Numbered from the stretch's first letter, positions 16,811-26,260 are shown. The stretch: DNA of 64,000 bases from Burkholderia pyrrocinia (GCF_003330765.1 NZ_CP024903.1:186001-250000), one strand, 5' to 3'. A program made the numbers and translations. Notes: a model not told the origin generated them from the sequence alone.

Positions 16811-16857
16811 AGCGGAGAAGCGGAGAAGCGGAGAAGCGGAGAAGCGGAGAAGCGAGG
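16811..16857. repeat. 8-bp tandem repeat array (AGCGGAGA)n
   Basis: Five exact copies of AGCGGAGA (16811-16850) followed by a partial, variant copy. It lies in the 313-bp gap between the oxygenase start and the PiT carrier stop, which otherwise holds no gene. Simple arrays of this kind usually vary in copy number between strains. Confidence 0.9.
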
Positions 16858-16913
16858 GGCGAACCTTCCACGGCAGGCGGCCGGCTCTCACCGGCCACCT
16901 GTTGCGTTCCCGA

Positions 16914-18506
16914 TCAGGCCAGCGACCGGAACAACCAGTAGAGCCCGCCCGCAAGCGCGATCGACGCCGGCAGCGTCAGCACCCATGCGAGCACGAGGCT
17001 GCGCACGGTGCTCCATTGCAACCCGGATCCGTTCGCCGCCATCGTGCCCGCGACGCCCGATGACAGCACGTGTGTCGTCGACACGGGCAGTCCGTACATG
17101 TCGGCGGCGCCGATCGTCAGCATCGCGACGAGTTCGGCCGACGCGCCCTGTCCGTACGTCAAATGCTGCTTGCCGATTTTCTCGCCGACGGTCACGACGA
17201 TCCGTTTCCAGCCGACCATCGTGCCGAGGCCCAGTGCGATCGCGACGGCGACCTTCACCCAGGTCGGAATGAACTTGGTCGCGTGGTCGAGCTGCTTGCG
17301 ATAGTTGTCGATCGCGAGCTTGTCGTCGGCGGCGAACGCAGGCTGCCCCGACTTCTCGATCAGGCGAATTGCTTCGGACACCAGATACATCGTGTTGCGC
17401 ACGTTGTCGATATCGCGTTGCGGCACGGCCGCCATCGAGCCCGACGCGCCGACCGCGGTCGCGAGCGACGCGGACAATTGCTGTACGGCGGGCAGCACGG
17501 CGGGTGTCAGTTCACGATGCTGCACGTAGTGCTCGACGTCGGCGCGCGGGTTCGCGGACGGTGCGACGCCGTTCGTGTATTTCCCGAACGTCGCAGCCGC
17601 CTGGTTCGCGACTGCGACGAAGGTCTGCGATTCGGCCGGCGTGACGGCCTTGTTCAGTGCATACGCGGTCGGCACCGTGCCGATCAGGATCAGCATGATG
17701 AGGCCCATCCCTTTCTGCCCGTCGTTCGAACCGTGCGCGAACGACACGCCCGTGCAGGTCAGGATCAGCAGGCAGCGAATCCAGAACGGCGGCGGCTGAT
17801 CTTTCGGCGGCTCCTTGTACAGCGCCGGAATCCGCACGACGGACTTCAGTACGAGCAGCAGCAGCGACGCGCACAGGAAGCCGACGATCGGCGAGAACAG
17901 CAGCGACTTGCCGACGCCGAGCGCCTGGCCCCAGTCGACGCCGCTCGTGCCGGACGGCCCGTGCATCAGCTGGTTCATCAGCCCGACGCCGATGATCGAC
18001 CCGATCAGCGTATGCGAGCTCGACGACGGCAACCCGAAATACCAGGTCGCGAGGTTCCAGACGATCGCGGCGATCAGCAGCGCGAACACCATCGCGAAGC
18101 CCGAGCCGCTGCCGACCTGCAGGATCAGCTCGACCGGCAGCAACTGCAGGATGCCGAACGCGACGGCCCCGCTCGAGACCATCACACCGAGGAAGTTCCA
18201 CATGCCGGACCAGATCACCGCGACGTTCGGCGTCAGCGAGTGCGTATAGATCACGGTGGCGACCGCGTTCGCGGTGTCGTGGAAACCGTTGACGAATTCG
18301 AAGCCGAGCGCGATCAGCAGCGCGGCGCCGAGCATCAGGTACGGGAACAGCGACCCTTCGCGGACCGGCGACAGATCGGCGATCAGGTGTGTGGCGATAT
18401 AGACGGCGCCGATCGCGAGCACCAGCAGGAAGACGGCATAGCCGACCTGGCGGGTGCGTTCGACGGAGCCCGGATTGTTCGGGGTGGACGAAGCAGGTTG
18501 ATTCAT
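16914..18506 (-). CDS. pit: inorganic phosphate transporter, PiT family
   Basis: A 530-aa low-affinity phosphate:cation symporter of the inner membrane. It shows the two family signatures, FVNGFHDTANAVAT (about residues 71-84) and its repeat GLPVSTTHVLSSG near the C-terminus, plus GLPSSSSHTLIGS. About ten to twelve membrane segments flank a hydrophilic central stretch (about 250-420). No PhoU-like partner gene is adjacent. The ATG at 18506 has a weak ribosome site. Its nearness to the phosphonate locus may be coincidence, since the rRNA operon lies between. Confidence 0.9.
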   Translation of the reverse strand: MNQPASSTPNNPGSVERTRQVGYAVFLLVLAIGAVYIATHLIADLSPVREGSLFPYLMLGAALLIALGFEFVNGFHDTANAVATVIYTHSLTPNVAVIWSGMWNFLGVMVSSGAVAFGILQLLPVELILQVGSGSGFAMVFALLIAAIVWNLATWYFGLPSSSSHTLIGSIIGVGLMNQLMHGPSGTSGVDWGQALGVGKSLLFSPIVGFLCASLLLLVLKSVVRIPALYKEPPKDQPPPFWIRCLLILTCTGVSFAHGSNDGQKGMGLIMLILIGTVPTAYALNKAVTPAESQTFVAVANQAAATFGKYTNGVAPSANPRADVEHYVQHRELTPAVLPAVQQLSASLATAVGASGSMAAVPQRDIDNVRNTMYLVSEAIRLIEKSGQPAFAADDKLAIDNYRKQLDHATKFIPTWVKVAVAIALGLGTMVGWKRIVVTVGEKIGKQHLTYGQGASAELVAMLTIGAADMYGLPVSTTHVLSSGVAGTMAANGSGLQWSTVRSLVLAWVLTLPASIALAGGLYWLFRSLA

Positions 18507-18681
18507 GAGGGCATCTCGTAAGGGAATCGCGTCTGATCCTAGCTTCGGCTAGCCGTCAGTTTGATGACAGTCGGGATGACGAACCGTGTGTCTTACAAGG
18601 ATGCAAGGTGAGCGGCGGCATGCGATTGCGACGCGTGACGCCGGCGCGCAGCGTCGTCCACATAGTGAACACGACAGGGAC

Positions 18682-19272
18682 TTACGCATCGATGTCGCGC
18701 CGATCGTCGTCCGTCGCGATCAACGTCCAGCCGTCCGGCGATACGACGAACGTCGTGCACGACAGCGGCGCGACGTCGATGCGAGTCGCGGCGTCGGGAG
18801 CCATCCGCAGCACGTGCGCGACGGCCGCGCGAACGATCGCCGCATGCGTGATCGCGACGATGTCGCGACCGGGCGGCAGCGCGTTCAACCATGCACCGAC
18901 GCGACGAACGGCAGCGTCGAACGATTCGCCGCGATGCGGCGACGCGGACGGGTCGCCGATCCATGCGCCAAGTTCGTCCGGCAGGTCGCGCGCGAGGTCG
19001 TGCAGCCGCTTGCCGCGCCAGTTTCCGTAGTCGATGTCTCGCAGCGCGTCGTCAATTTCGGCGCGTAGTTCGAGCGCATCGGCGGTCTGCCGCGCGCAGC
19101 GTGCGGGGCTGCACAGTACGAGCGGGCCGGCGACGTTTGCCCACCGGTCGCGCAGCGCGGCGGCTTCGGCGAGCCCGTGGGCGTCGAGCGGATCGTCGTC
19201 GGGAAACGTGCCGGTGCGCATCGCCCGGGTCGATGCGTGTGCAATCAGGCGCAGCGAGGCATGCATGTTCAT
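18682..19272 (-). CDS. histidine phosphatase-like protein with altered RHG motif
   Basis: A 196-aa protein of the phosphoglycerate mutase/acid phosphatase fold. The phospho-acceptor His is kept in LIAHAST, but the usual RHG reads AHA; the second Arg is kept in SPARCARQTA, the acidic motif is YGNWRGKR, and the second His is in ITHAAIVRAAV. In B12 gene clusters relatives include CobC-type alpha-ribazole phosphatases, and this gene is divergent from a cobalamin riboswitch and cbtBA. That context favours a corrinoid role, but loss of the first Arg leaves activity doubtful. Confidence 0.7.
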   Translation of the reverse strand: MNMHASLRLIAHASTRAMRTGTFPDDDPLDAHGLAEAAALRDRWANVAGPLVLCSPARCARQTADALELRAEIDDALRDIDYGNWRGKRLHDLARDLPDELGAWIGDPSASPHRGESFDAAVRRVGAWLNALPPGRDIVAITHAAIVRAAVAHVLRMAPDAATRIDVAPLSCTTFVVSPDGWTLIATDDDRRDIDA

Positions 19273-19354
19273 GTCGGTTTCGGGGTGGCTCGGGGCGGGG
19301 GTGCGGTCGTCCGCGGGCCTTCACTTCAATACGCGGACGTTCACGCGTACAATT

Positions 19355-19451
19355 CGCCCGATACGAAGCGCGGAAGCCGGTGCAATCCCGGCGCGGTCGC
19401 GCCACTGTAACCGGGAAGTCCTCGATCCCGGAAGCCAGACCTGCCTTCGTA
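19355..19451 (+). ncRNA. cobalamin (B12) riboswitch
   Basis: The class consensus is visible in order: GGAAGCCGGTGCAATCC, the GCCACTGTAACCGGGAAGTC core, and AGCCAGACCTGCC. The closing helix pairs TACGAAG (19362-19368) with CTTCGTA (19445-19451). Downstream, GGGG and CCCC around 19475-19490 can form a hairpin next to the cbtB ribosome site (TGAGGTG, 19491-19497). This suggests that adenosylcobalamin binding lowers cbtBA expression, most likely at translation. Confidence 0.93.
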
Positions 19452-19502
19452 CCCATCCATCGTTTGTCATTTGTCGGGGCGCGATTCCCCTGAGGTGCAT
19501 CC

Positions 19503-19712
19503 ATGAGCGAAGCAGTGCTGAAGCCGGTCGTCGTGCCGGCGCCCATCCCCGTCCGTGAACTGTTGCCGTGGGCCGTGTTCGTCGGCCTGATCCTGCTGCT
19601 CGCACTCTATTTCGTCGGCGCGGAACAAGGCGCGACGTCGCTCGTGCCGGGCATGTATGTGCACGAATTCGTCCACGACGGCCGCCATCTGCTCGGCTTT
19701 CCCTGCCACTGA
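19503..19712 (+). CDS. cbtB: cobalt transporter small subunit CbtB
   Basis: A 69-aa protein with one membrane helix (about 22-40) and a His-rich C-terminus (H54, H58, H62, H69; YVHEFVHDGRH) suited to binding cobalt. This layout is typical of CbtB, which is always encoded next to CbtA under B12 riboswitches. The start follows TGAGGTG with a 5-nt gap. It is the first gene after the riboswitch; cbtA follows after 13 bp. Confidence 0.92.
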   Translation: MSEAVLKPVVVPAPIPVRELLPWAVFVGLILLLALYFVGAEQGATSLVPGMYVHEFVHDGRHLLGFPCH

Positions 19713-19725
19713 CGCGGAGATCACG

Positions 19726-20448
19726 ATGGTCGGAAAGCTGCTCATGCGCGGGATGCTCGCAGGCATCGCCGCAGGCCTTCTCACGTTCGGTTTCGCGAAA
19801 ATCGTCGGCGAACCGCAAGTCGATCAGGCGATTTCCTTTGAAGAAAAGGGCGATGCCGCCACGGGCGACGCACCTGAGCCCGAGCTGGTCAGCCGCCACA
19901 CGCAGGCCGGCCTCGGCCTGCTGACGGGCGTCGTGACCTATGGCGCGGCATTCGGCGGGCTGTTCTCGCTGGTCTTTGCGTTCGCCTACGGGCGAGGCGG
20001 CCGCCTGCCGGCACGACCGCTGGCCGCGTGGCTCGCGCTGGCGGCGTTCATCGCGCTCGTGATCGTGCCGAACATCAAGTACCCGGCTAATCCTCCGTCG
20101 GTCGGCGATCCCGACACGATCGGCTATCGCACTGGCCTGTTCTTCCTGATGATCGCGATCTCGATCGCGACGATGGTGTTCTCGGTCAGCGTGCGCCGCC
20201 ATCTGCTGGCGAAGCTCGGCCAATGGAACGCGTCGATCGTCGCGGGGCTCGTGTTTATCGCGATCATTGCAGCCGTGCAACTCGGGCTGCCGTCGATCGA
20301 CGAAGTGCCGGCTGCCTTCCCGGCCGTCGTGCTGTGGAAGTTCCGCGCCGCGGCGATCGGCATGCAGGTGATCATGTGGACGACGATCGGCCTGCTGTTC
20401 GGCGCATGGGTCGAGCGCGGCGAACGCAGCGGCATGCGCGCCGCCTGA
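19726..20448 (+). CDS. cbtA: cobalt transporter subunit CbtA
   Basis: A 240-aa inner-membrane protein with about five to six hydrophobic helices, starting MVGKLLMRGMLAG as CbtA proteins do. It has a charged loop after the first helix (about 30-60). With CbtB it is thought to import cobalt for B12 synthesis. The ATG at 19726 follows GCGGAGA; the longer in-frame reading begins inside cbtB and is rejected. It shares the riboswitch-controlled transcript with cbtB and is convergent with metR (22-bp gap). Confidence 0.9.
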   Translation: MVGKLLMRGMLAGIAAGLLTFGFAKIVGEPQVDQAISFEEKGDAATGDAPEPELVSRHTQAGLGLLTGVVTYGAAFGGLFSLVFAFAYGRGGRLPARPLAAWLALAAFIALVIVPNIKYPANPPSVGDPDTIGYRTGLFFLMIAISIATMVFSVSVRRHLLAKLGQWNASIVAGLVFIAIIAAVQLGLPSIDEVPAAFPAVVLWKFRAAAIGMQVIMWTTIGLLFGAWVERGERSGMRAA

Positions 20449-20470
20449 CGCGTATTGCAAGCGGGCGGGT

Positions 20471-21379
20471 CTATCGCAGCATGCGTGGCGCGCTCCACGT
20501 CGATTCGCGCGCAAGCGCGACGAACGCGGCTAGATAGTCGACCGACGCGTCCGCGTCGCGGATGCCGAGGAAGATCTGCTTCGCGATCCCTTTCTTGCCG
20601 AGCTTGACCGGCACGACCGGCATCCGGTCCGCGTATTCGTCGGCGAGCCATCTCGGCAGCGCGGCCACGCCGCGCCCGCTCGCGACCATCTGCAGCATGA
20701 TGTCGGTCGTCTCGATCGACTTGTGCCGCCTCGGCACGATGCCGGCCGGTGTCAGGAACTGGTTGTAGATGTCGAGCCGGTCGATTTCGACCGGGTAGGT
20801 GATCAGGATCTCGTCTGTCAGCTGCTCGGGCGTCACGTAGTCGGCGCTCGCGAACCGGTGGTCATCGGCGACCACCAGTACCTGCTCGTAGTCGAACACG
20901 GGGTCGAAGCGCAGGCCCGGCTTGTTCAGCGGATCGGGCGTCACGAGCACGTCGATGTCATGGCCGAACAGCGCGCCGATGCCGCCGAACTGGAAGCGCT
21001 GCTTCACGTCCACGTCGACGTCGGGCCAGCGCGACAAGTACGGCGACACGACCTTGAGCAGCCACTGGTAGCACGGGTGGCATTCCATCCCGATGCGCAG
21101 CGTGCCGCGCTCGCCCTTCGCGTACTGCTTCATCCGCTCCTCGGCGAGCTCGAACTGCGGCAGCAGCCGGTTCGCCAGCTTCAGCAGATATTGCCCGCCC
21201 TGCGTGAGCCGCAGGCCGCGACCTTCCCGATCCCAGATCGGCGTGCCGAGCTGCTGCTCGATTTTCCTGACGGTGTGGCTGAGCGCCGATTGCGTGAGGT
21301 GCAGCGCATTGGCGGCCGCAGTCAGCGAGCCCTGGCGCTCGACTTCACGAATGACGACGAGATGGAAACGTTCCAGCAT
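20471..21379 (-). CDS. metR: LysR-type activator of methionine genes
   Basis: A 302-aa LysR regulator. The N-terminal helix-turn-helix spans GSLTAAANALHLTQSALSH; the effector domain begins LRIGMECHPCYQWL, very like the ECHSCIQWL of enterobacterial MetR, which senses homocysteine. It is divergent from metE, the classical MetR target. The start at 21379 (MLERFHLVV) is chosen because the longer reading adds sequence with no LysR counterpart. Probably autoregulated through the shared 127-bp intergenic region. Confidence 0.85.
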   Translation of the reverse strand: MLERFHLVVIREVERQGSLTAAANALHLTQSALSHTVRKIEQQLGTPIWDREGRGLRLTQGGQYLLKLANRLLPQFELAEERMKQYAKGERGTLRIGMECHPCYQWLLKVVSPYLSRWPDVDVDVKQRFQFGGIGALFGHDIDVLVTPDPLNKPGLRFDPVFDYEQVLVVADDHRFASADYVTPEQLTDEILITYPVEIDRLDIYNQFLTPAGIVPRRHKSIETTDIMLQMVASGRGVAALPRWLADEYADRMPVVPVKLGKKGIAKQIFLGIRDADASVDYLAAFVALARESTWSAPRMLR

Positions 21380-21425
21380 GGAGTTCGCTCGCGCAACAGA
21401 TGCATGAATGAATTTAATGGATGAA

Positions 21426-21458
21426 TGAAATAATGCCATTATATTTCATGAGTTGAAA
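21426..21458. promoter_or_regulatory. probable MetR operator in the metR-metE gap
   Basis: Two overlapping inverted repeats: TGAAATA (21426-21432) with TATTTCA (21442-21448), and TTTCA (21444-21448) with TGAAA (21454-21458). MetR sites are built from TGAA/TTCA half-sites, so these are plausible binding sites. The region is AT-rich relative to the flanks. Confidence 0.55.
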
Positions 21459-21506
21459 TCCCTATCATGGCTGCCGGATCTTCTATTTCTTCTGGACGGC
21501 AGCTTC

Positions 21507-23801
21507 ATGGTCAGCACACACAACCTCGGTTTTCCGCGCATCGGCGCAAAGCGCGAACTCAAGTTCGGTCTCGAACGCTACTGGAAAGGCGAATCGTCGC
21601 GCGACGAGCTGAAGGCGCTGGGCGCCGAGCTGCGCCAGCGTCACTGGAGCGACCAGCGTGATCTGGGTCTGGCACCGATCGGCGATTTCGCGTTCTACGA
21701 CCAGGTGCTCGACATGAGCTTCACGCTCGGCAACCTGCCGAAGCGCGTGCAGGGCTTTCATGGCGACGTGCTCGACAACTATTTCCGCGTCGCGCGCGGC
21801 CGTTCGGCGCAGTCGGCGGAAGAGCATGCAACGTGTTGCGGTGGCGTCGCTGCCGGTGAAATGACGAAGTGGTTCGACACGAACTATCACTACATCGTGC
21901 CGGAATTCCACGCGGACACGAACTTCTCGCTCGATCCGTCGCGCCTGCTCCAGCAACTGGCGGAAGCCCGGGCGCAGGGCCTGGCCGCGAAGCCGGTGAT
22001 CCTCGGTCCCGTCACGTACCTGTGGCTCGGCAAGTCGAAGGACGATTCGGACCGTCTCGCGTTGCTGCCGAAGCTGCTGCCGGTGTACGGCGCGCTGCTC
22101 GATACGCTGACGGCGCAAGGCGTCGAGTGGATGCAGATCGACGAGCCGATTCTCGTCACCGAACTGGATGCCGAATGGCGCCAGGCATTCCGCACCGCCT
22201 ATGCGGCGCTGGAGACGCGCCGCATCAAGCTGCTGCTCGCGACGTACTTCGGCCAGCTTCAGGACAACCTGACGCTTGCGGCCTCGCTGCCCGTCGACGG
22301 GCTGCACATCGACGCGATCAACGCCAGCGACGAAGTCGACGCACTGGTGCGCGAACTGCCGGCCGAGCGCGTGCTGTCGGTTGGCGCGATCAACGGCCGC
22401 AACATCTGGAAGACGGACCTGAACGCGACGCTCGACTGGCTCGAACCGCTCGCGAAGCAGCTCGGCGATCGCCTGTGGCTCGCGCCGTCGTGCTCGCTGC
22501 TGCACGTGCCGGTCGATCTCGCGAGCGAGGAGACGCTCGATGCGGAAATCCGTTCGTGGCTCGCGTTCGCGCTGCAGAAGCTCGACGAGCTGAAGGTGCT
22601 CGCGACCGCGCTGAACGAAGGCCGCGACACGGTGGCCGATGCGCTTGCCGCGAACGCCGCGGCGATCACGTCGCGCCGCCAGTCGCTGCGCGTGAACAAC
22701 CCGGCGGTGAAGGCCGCGATCGCGCGTATCGACGCGCAGCTCGGCAACCGCGCGAGCCCGTACACGCAGCGTGCGCCGAAGCAGTCGGCGCGACTGAACC
22801 TGCCGGCATTCCCGACGACGACGATCGGCTCGTTCCCGCAGACCGCCGAAATCCGCCAGGCACGCAGCCAGTTCAAGGCCGGCGCGCTGGACGAAGCGCG
22901 CTACCGCACGGCGATGCAGGCCGAGATCGAACGCAGCGTCCGCGAACAGGAATCGCTCGAGCTCGACGTGCTCGTGCACGGCGAAGCCGAGCGCAACGAC
23001 ATGGTCGAATACTTCGGCGAGCAGCTCGACGGCTACGCATTCAGCCAGTTCGGCTGGGTGCAGTCGTACGGTTCGCGCTGCGTGAAGCCGCCGATCCTGT
23101 TCGGCGACATCAGCCGCCCGAAGGCGATGACCGTCGAATGGATCGCGTATGCGCAGTCGCTGACGAACAAGCCGATGAAGGGCATGCTGACCGGCCCCGT
23201 GACGATCCTGAACTGGTCGTTCGTCCGCGACGACCAGCCGCGTTCGGTGTCGTGCTACCAGCTTGCGCTTGCGATCCGCGAGGAAGTGCTCGACCTCGAG
23301 AAGGCCGGCGTGCGCGTGATCCAGATCGACGAGGCTGCGCTGCGCGAAGGGCTGCCGCTGCGCCGCGCGCAATGGAGCGCGTACCTGAAGTGGGCGGTCG
23401 AATCGTTCCGCATCACCGCGAACGGCGTGCAGGACGATACGCAGATCCACACGCACATGTGCTATTCGGAGTTCAACGACATCATCGCGTCGATCGCCGA
23501 CATGGACGCGGACGTGATCACGATCGAGACGTCGCGCTCGGACATGGAGCTGCTCGACGCGTTCGACGACTTCAAGTATCCGAACGAGATCGGGCCCGGC
23601 GTGTACGACATCCACTCGCCGAACATCCCGACGCAGGATCACATCGTCGGCCTGATGAAGAGGGCGGCTGAGCGGATTCCGGCGGAACGCCTGTGGGTGA
23701 ACCCGGACTGCGGCCTGAAGACGCGCCAGTGGGCGGAAGTGATTCCGGCGCTGACGAACATGGTCGCCGCCGCGAAGACGCTGCGCAGCGCGGCGCAATA
23801 A
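21507..23801 (+). CDS. metE: cobalamin-independent methionine synthase
   Basis: A 764-aa enzyme that moves the methyl group of 5-methyltetrahydropteroyltriglutamate to homocysteine without B12. It opens [16 protein letters not shown] and has the duplicated barrel architecture. Zinc ligands are seen in [10 protein letters not shown] (His and Cys) and NPDCGLKTR (Cys), with [13 protein letters not shown] at the start of the C-terminal half. The ATG at 21507 is used although its ribosome site is weak. The B12 riboswitch nearby faces cbtB, not metE, so control here is most likely by MetR. Confidence 0.97.
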   Translation: MVSTHNLGFPRIGAKRELKFGLERYWKGESSRDELKALGAELRQRHWSDQRDLGLAPIGDFAFYDQVLDMSFTLGNLPKRVQGFHGDVLDNYFRVARGRSAQSAEEHATCCGGVAAGEMTKWFDTNYHYIVPEFHADTNFSLDPSRLLQQLAEARAQGLAAKPVILGPVTYLWLGKSKDDSDRLALLPKLLPVYGALLDTLTAQGVEWMQIDEPILVTELDAEWRQAFRTAYAALETRRIKLLLATYFGQLQDNLTLAASLPVDGLHIDAINASDEVDALVRELPAERVLSVGAINGRNIWKTDLNATLDWLEPLAKQLGDRLWLAPSCSLLHVPVDLASEETLDAEIRSWLAFALQKLDELKVLATALNEGRDTVADALAANAAAITSRRQSLRVNNPAVKAAIARIDAQLGNRASPYTQRAPKQSARLNLPAFPTTTIGSFPQTAEIRQARSQFKAGALDEARYRTAMQAEIERSVREQESLELDVLVHGEAERNDMVEYFGEQLDGYAFSQFGWVQSYGSRCVKPPILFGDISRPKAMTVEWIAYAQSLTNKPMKGMLTGPVTILNWSFVRDDQPRSVSCYQLALAIREEVLDLEKAGVRVIQIDEAALREGLPLRRAQWSAYLKWAVESFRITANGVQDDTQIHTHMCYSEFNDIIASIADMDADVITIETSRSDMELLDAFDDFKYPNEIGPGVYDIHSPNIPTQDHIVGLMKRAAERIPAERLWVNPDCGLKTRQWAEVIPALTNMVAAAKTLRSAAQ

Positions 23802-23846
23802 CGCGGGCATCCTGGCACGGTGCGCAGCGGCGCGGATCGGGAAGTG

Positions 23847-23870
23847 AAAAGGGCGGCCTGACGGCCGCCC
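23847..23870 (-). terminator. probable terminator between metE and the MHS carrier
   Basis: GGGCGGCC (23851-23858) pairs with GGCCGCCC (23863-23870) around a 4-nt loop. On the minus strand it is followed by TTTT, so it best serves the MHS transporter transcript and may also slow metE readthrough. Confidence 0.5.
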
Positions 23871-23921
23871 GGGTTTGCGCAAGAACCGGGCAGGCGAAGC
23901 CGCCCGCCCGTTGCGGCGGCG

Positions 23922-25247
23922 TTACGCGGTGCGCGCAGCGTGCGGCAGCACTTCGTCCATCTTGCTGGCCGAGCCTGCATCGTCGATGCTGACGCGGCGC
24001 GAGATCAGCCACACGCACAGCGACGACAGCACGGCGGCACTCGTGTACTGGATCGCGAGCGGCCACCATTGCGGCGTGGTGTTCTGCGCGATGATGGTCG
24101 CGACGAGCGGCGTGAGGCCGCCGGCGAGCGCGCCGCACACCTGGTATGCGATCGAGATCGCGGTATAGCGGATGCGCGCGATGAAGATGCCGCTGACGAA
24201 GCCCGCGACCACCGAGTAGTAGCCCGATTCCGCGAGCGTCGCGAGGCCGACGCCGACCGTGATCGACAGCGGCGTGCCCATGTGCACGAGCGGCAGCATC
24301 ACGAACGGGACGATCGCGGCCCATGCGCCGGTGATCAGCAGCACGCGCGTCGTGCCGAAGCGCTGCGCAAGGAACGCGGCCGCGAGCTGCACGGCGAACT
24401 GCAGCACCGCGACGATCGTCATGCAATGCAGCACCATCGACCGGTCGAGCGACAGGAACTGCGTCGCATAGCTGATCATGAAGATGTTGCTGAAATACAC
24501 GCCGGCGATGCCGTACACGTTCGCGCCGATCGCGAGCAGCAGCAGCGGCCAGTACTTGAGCGCTTCGCGCACCGGATTGCGCGCGGTATTGCCGCTCTTC
24601 CTGATTTCCTCGAACTCGGGCGACTCGGACACGCTCGCGCGGATCACGAAGCCGACCACCAGCAGCACGGCGCTCGCGAGGAACGGCACGCGCCAGCCCC
24701 AGCTCATCATGTCGTCCTTCGACAACGTGCTGATCGCGCCGAACGCGAGCATCGACAGGATCAGGCCGCTCGCGCTGCCGAGCTGTGCGAACGACGCGAA
24801 GAACGTGCGCTTGCCTTCGGGCGCATGTTCGCCCGCGAGCAGGACCGCACCGCCCCATTCGCCGCCGACCGCGATGCCCTGCAGCACGCGCATCAGCACG
24901 AGCAGGACTGGGGCGAGCATGCCCGCCTGCGCATAGGTCGGCAGCAGGCCGATCGCGACCGTCGACACGGCCATCAGTATCAGCGTCGCTAGCAGCGAGC
25001 GCTTGCGGCCGAAGCGGTCGCCGAGGTAGCCGAACATCACGCCGCCGAGCGGCCGCGCGAAGAAGCCGACCGCGAACGAGCCGAACGACGCGAGCAGGCT
25101 GACGAAGCGGTTTTCGCCGGGAAAGAACAGCGGCCCGAACACGATGGCCGCGGCGGTCGCGTAGCTATAGAAGTCGTACCACTCGATCGTGGTGCCGACG
25201 AACGACGCGAGCGCCGCCCGCTTCGGTTGTTTGACGGAAGTCCCCAT
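23922..25247 (-). CDS. MFS transporter, metabolite:H+ symporter family
   Basis: A 441-aa carrier with 12 predicted helices. Typical MHS features are the opening FVGTTIEWYDFYSYATA, motif A in GYLGDRFGRKRSLL, and LQGIAVGGEWGGA. Members import small organic acids and compatible solutes. It lies 56 bp downstream of gbuA on the same strand, so it probably brings in the guanidino compound (for example 4-guanidinobutyrate) that GbuA hydrolyses. The ATG at 25247 follows AAAGG very closely. Substrate is inferred from context. Confidence 0.82.
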   Translation of the reverse strand: MGTSVKQPKRAALASFVGTTIEWYDFYSYATAAAIVFGPLFFPGENRFVSLLASFGSFAVGFFARPLGGVMFGYLGDRFGRKRSLLATLILMAVSTVAIGLLPTYAQAGMLAPVLLVLMRVLQGIAVGGEWGGAVLLAGEHAPEGKRTFFASFAQLGSASGLILSMLAFGAISTLSKDDMMSWGWRVPFLASAVLLVVGFVIRASVSESPEFEEIRKSGNTARNPVREALKYWPLLLLAIGANVYGIAGVYFSNIFMISYATQFLSLDRSMVLHCMTIVAVLQFAVQLAAAFLAQRFGTTRVLLITGAWAAIVPFVMLPLVHMGTPLSITVGVGLATLAESGYYSVVAGFVSGIFIARIRYTAISIAYQVCGALAGGLTPLVATIIAQNTTPQWWPLAIQYTSAAVLSSLCVWLISRRVSIDDAGSASKMDEVLPHAARTA

Positions 25248-25303
25248 CCTTTGTTTGCTCCTCTGGAATCCTTTGATTTGGAATGTGTCGTGTCTTGCGG
25301 GGA

Positions 25304-26260
25304 TCAGTCGCGGTACGCGACGCCCGGCAGCACGCACAGCAGCTCGTACGCGAGGTTCGCGCCGAGCAGCGCCGTGGTGCCGAACGGGTCGTACGGCGGC
25401 GCGACTTCGACGAGGTCGCAACCGACGATGTTCAAGCCCTTCGCGCCGCGGATGATCTCGAGCGCCTGCGGCACCGTGAGGCCCGCGATTTCCGGCGTGC
25501 CCGTACCCGGCGCGTAGGCCGGATCGATGCCGTCGATATCGAAGCTGATGTAGACGGGCGTGTCGCCGACGCGGGCGCGCACTTCTTCCATCAGCGGCGC
25601 GAGCGACTTGTTCCAGCATTCCTCGGCCTGGACGACGCGGAAGCCCTGCTCGCGGCACCAGTCGAAATCCTCGGCGGCGTAACCCGTGCCGCGCAGGCCG
25701 ATCTGCGTGACCTTGTCGCCGTGCAGCAGGCCTTCCTCGACCGCGCGGCGGAACGGCGTGCCGTGCGCGATCTTTTCGCCCATCATCGTATCGTTCACGT
25801 CGGCGTGTGCATCGACGTGGATCAATGCAACCTTGCCGTGCTTGCGGTGGATCGCGCGCAGGATCGGCAGCGCGATCGTATGGTCGCCGCCGAGCGTGAT
25901 CGGCTTGCAGTCGTGCTCGAGGATCGCGTCGTACGCGGCTTCGATACGCGCGATGGAATCGTGCAGGTTATAGGGATTGATCGCGACGTCGCCGATGTCG
26001 GCGATCTGCAGCGAATCGAACGGTGCGGCGCGCGTGGCCATGTTGTACGGGCGCAGCAGCACGGATTCGGTGCGGATCTGGCGCGGGCCGAAGCGTGCGC
26101 CGGTGCGGTTGGACGTGCCGAGGTCGAACGGCACGCCGACGAAGCACGCGTCGAGACCTTCGGCGGTCGCCACGTGCGGCAGGCGCATCATCGTCGCGAT
26201 GCCGCCGCAGCGCGGCATTTCATTGCCGCCGAGCGGCTGGAAATGGGTGGGGTTGTTCAT
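25304..26260 (-). CDS. gbuA: guanidinobutyrase / agmatinase-family ureohydrolase
   Basis: A 318-aa binuclear manganese ureohydrolase. Metal motifs are GGDHT, HVDAHADV and SFDIDGIDPAYAPGTGTPE, all with complete ligands. The opening HFQPLGGNEMPRCGGIATM is like Pseudomonas GbuA, which splits 4-guanidinobutyrate into urea and 4-aminobutyrate. The layout matches that locus too: a divergent LysR gene and an adjacent carrier. Agmatinase or guanidinopropionase activity cannot be excluded by sequence. It is transcribed from the gap shared with the LysR gene at 26400. Confidence 0.82.
   Translation of the reverse strand: MNNPTHFQPLGGNEMPRCGGIATMMRLPHVATAEGLDACFVGVPFDLGTSNRTGARFGPRQIRTESVLLRPYNMATRAAPFDSLQIADIGDVAINPYNLHDSIARIEAAYDAILEHDCKPITLGGDHTIALPILRAIHRKHGKVALIHVDAHADVNDTMMGEKIAHGTPFRRAVEEGLLHGDKVTQIGLRGTGYAAEDFDWCREQGFRVVQAEECWNKSLAPLMEEVRARVGDTPVYISFDIDGIDPAYAPGTGTPEIAGLTVPQALEIIRGAKGLNIVGCDLVEVAPPYDPFGTTALLGANLAYELLCVLPGVAYRD

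Noticed and set aside
16811..16857. CRISPR-like array
   Set aside because: The units are 8 bp without spacers, so it is a simple tandem repeat. The array at 37526-37597 is rejected for the same reason.
21483..23882. A 799-codon open frame on the strand opposite metE
   Set aside because: It is the mirror of the strongly GC-biased metE codons, is rich in Arg, has no motif and no ribosome site. The same applies to long antisense frames over the PiT, MscS, S10, PLD and WG genes.
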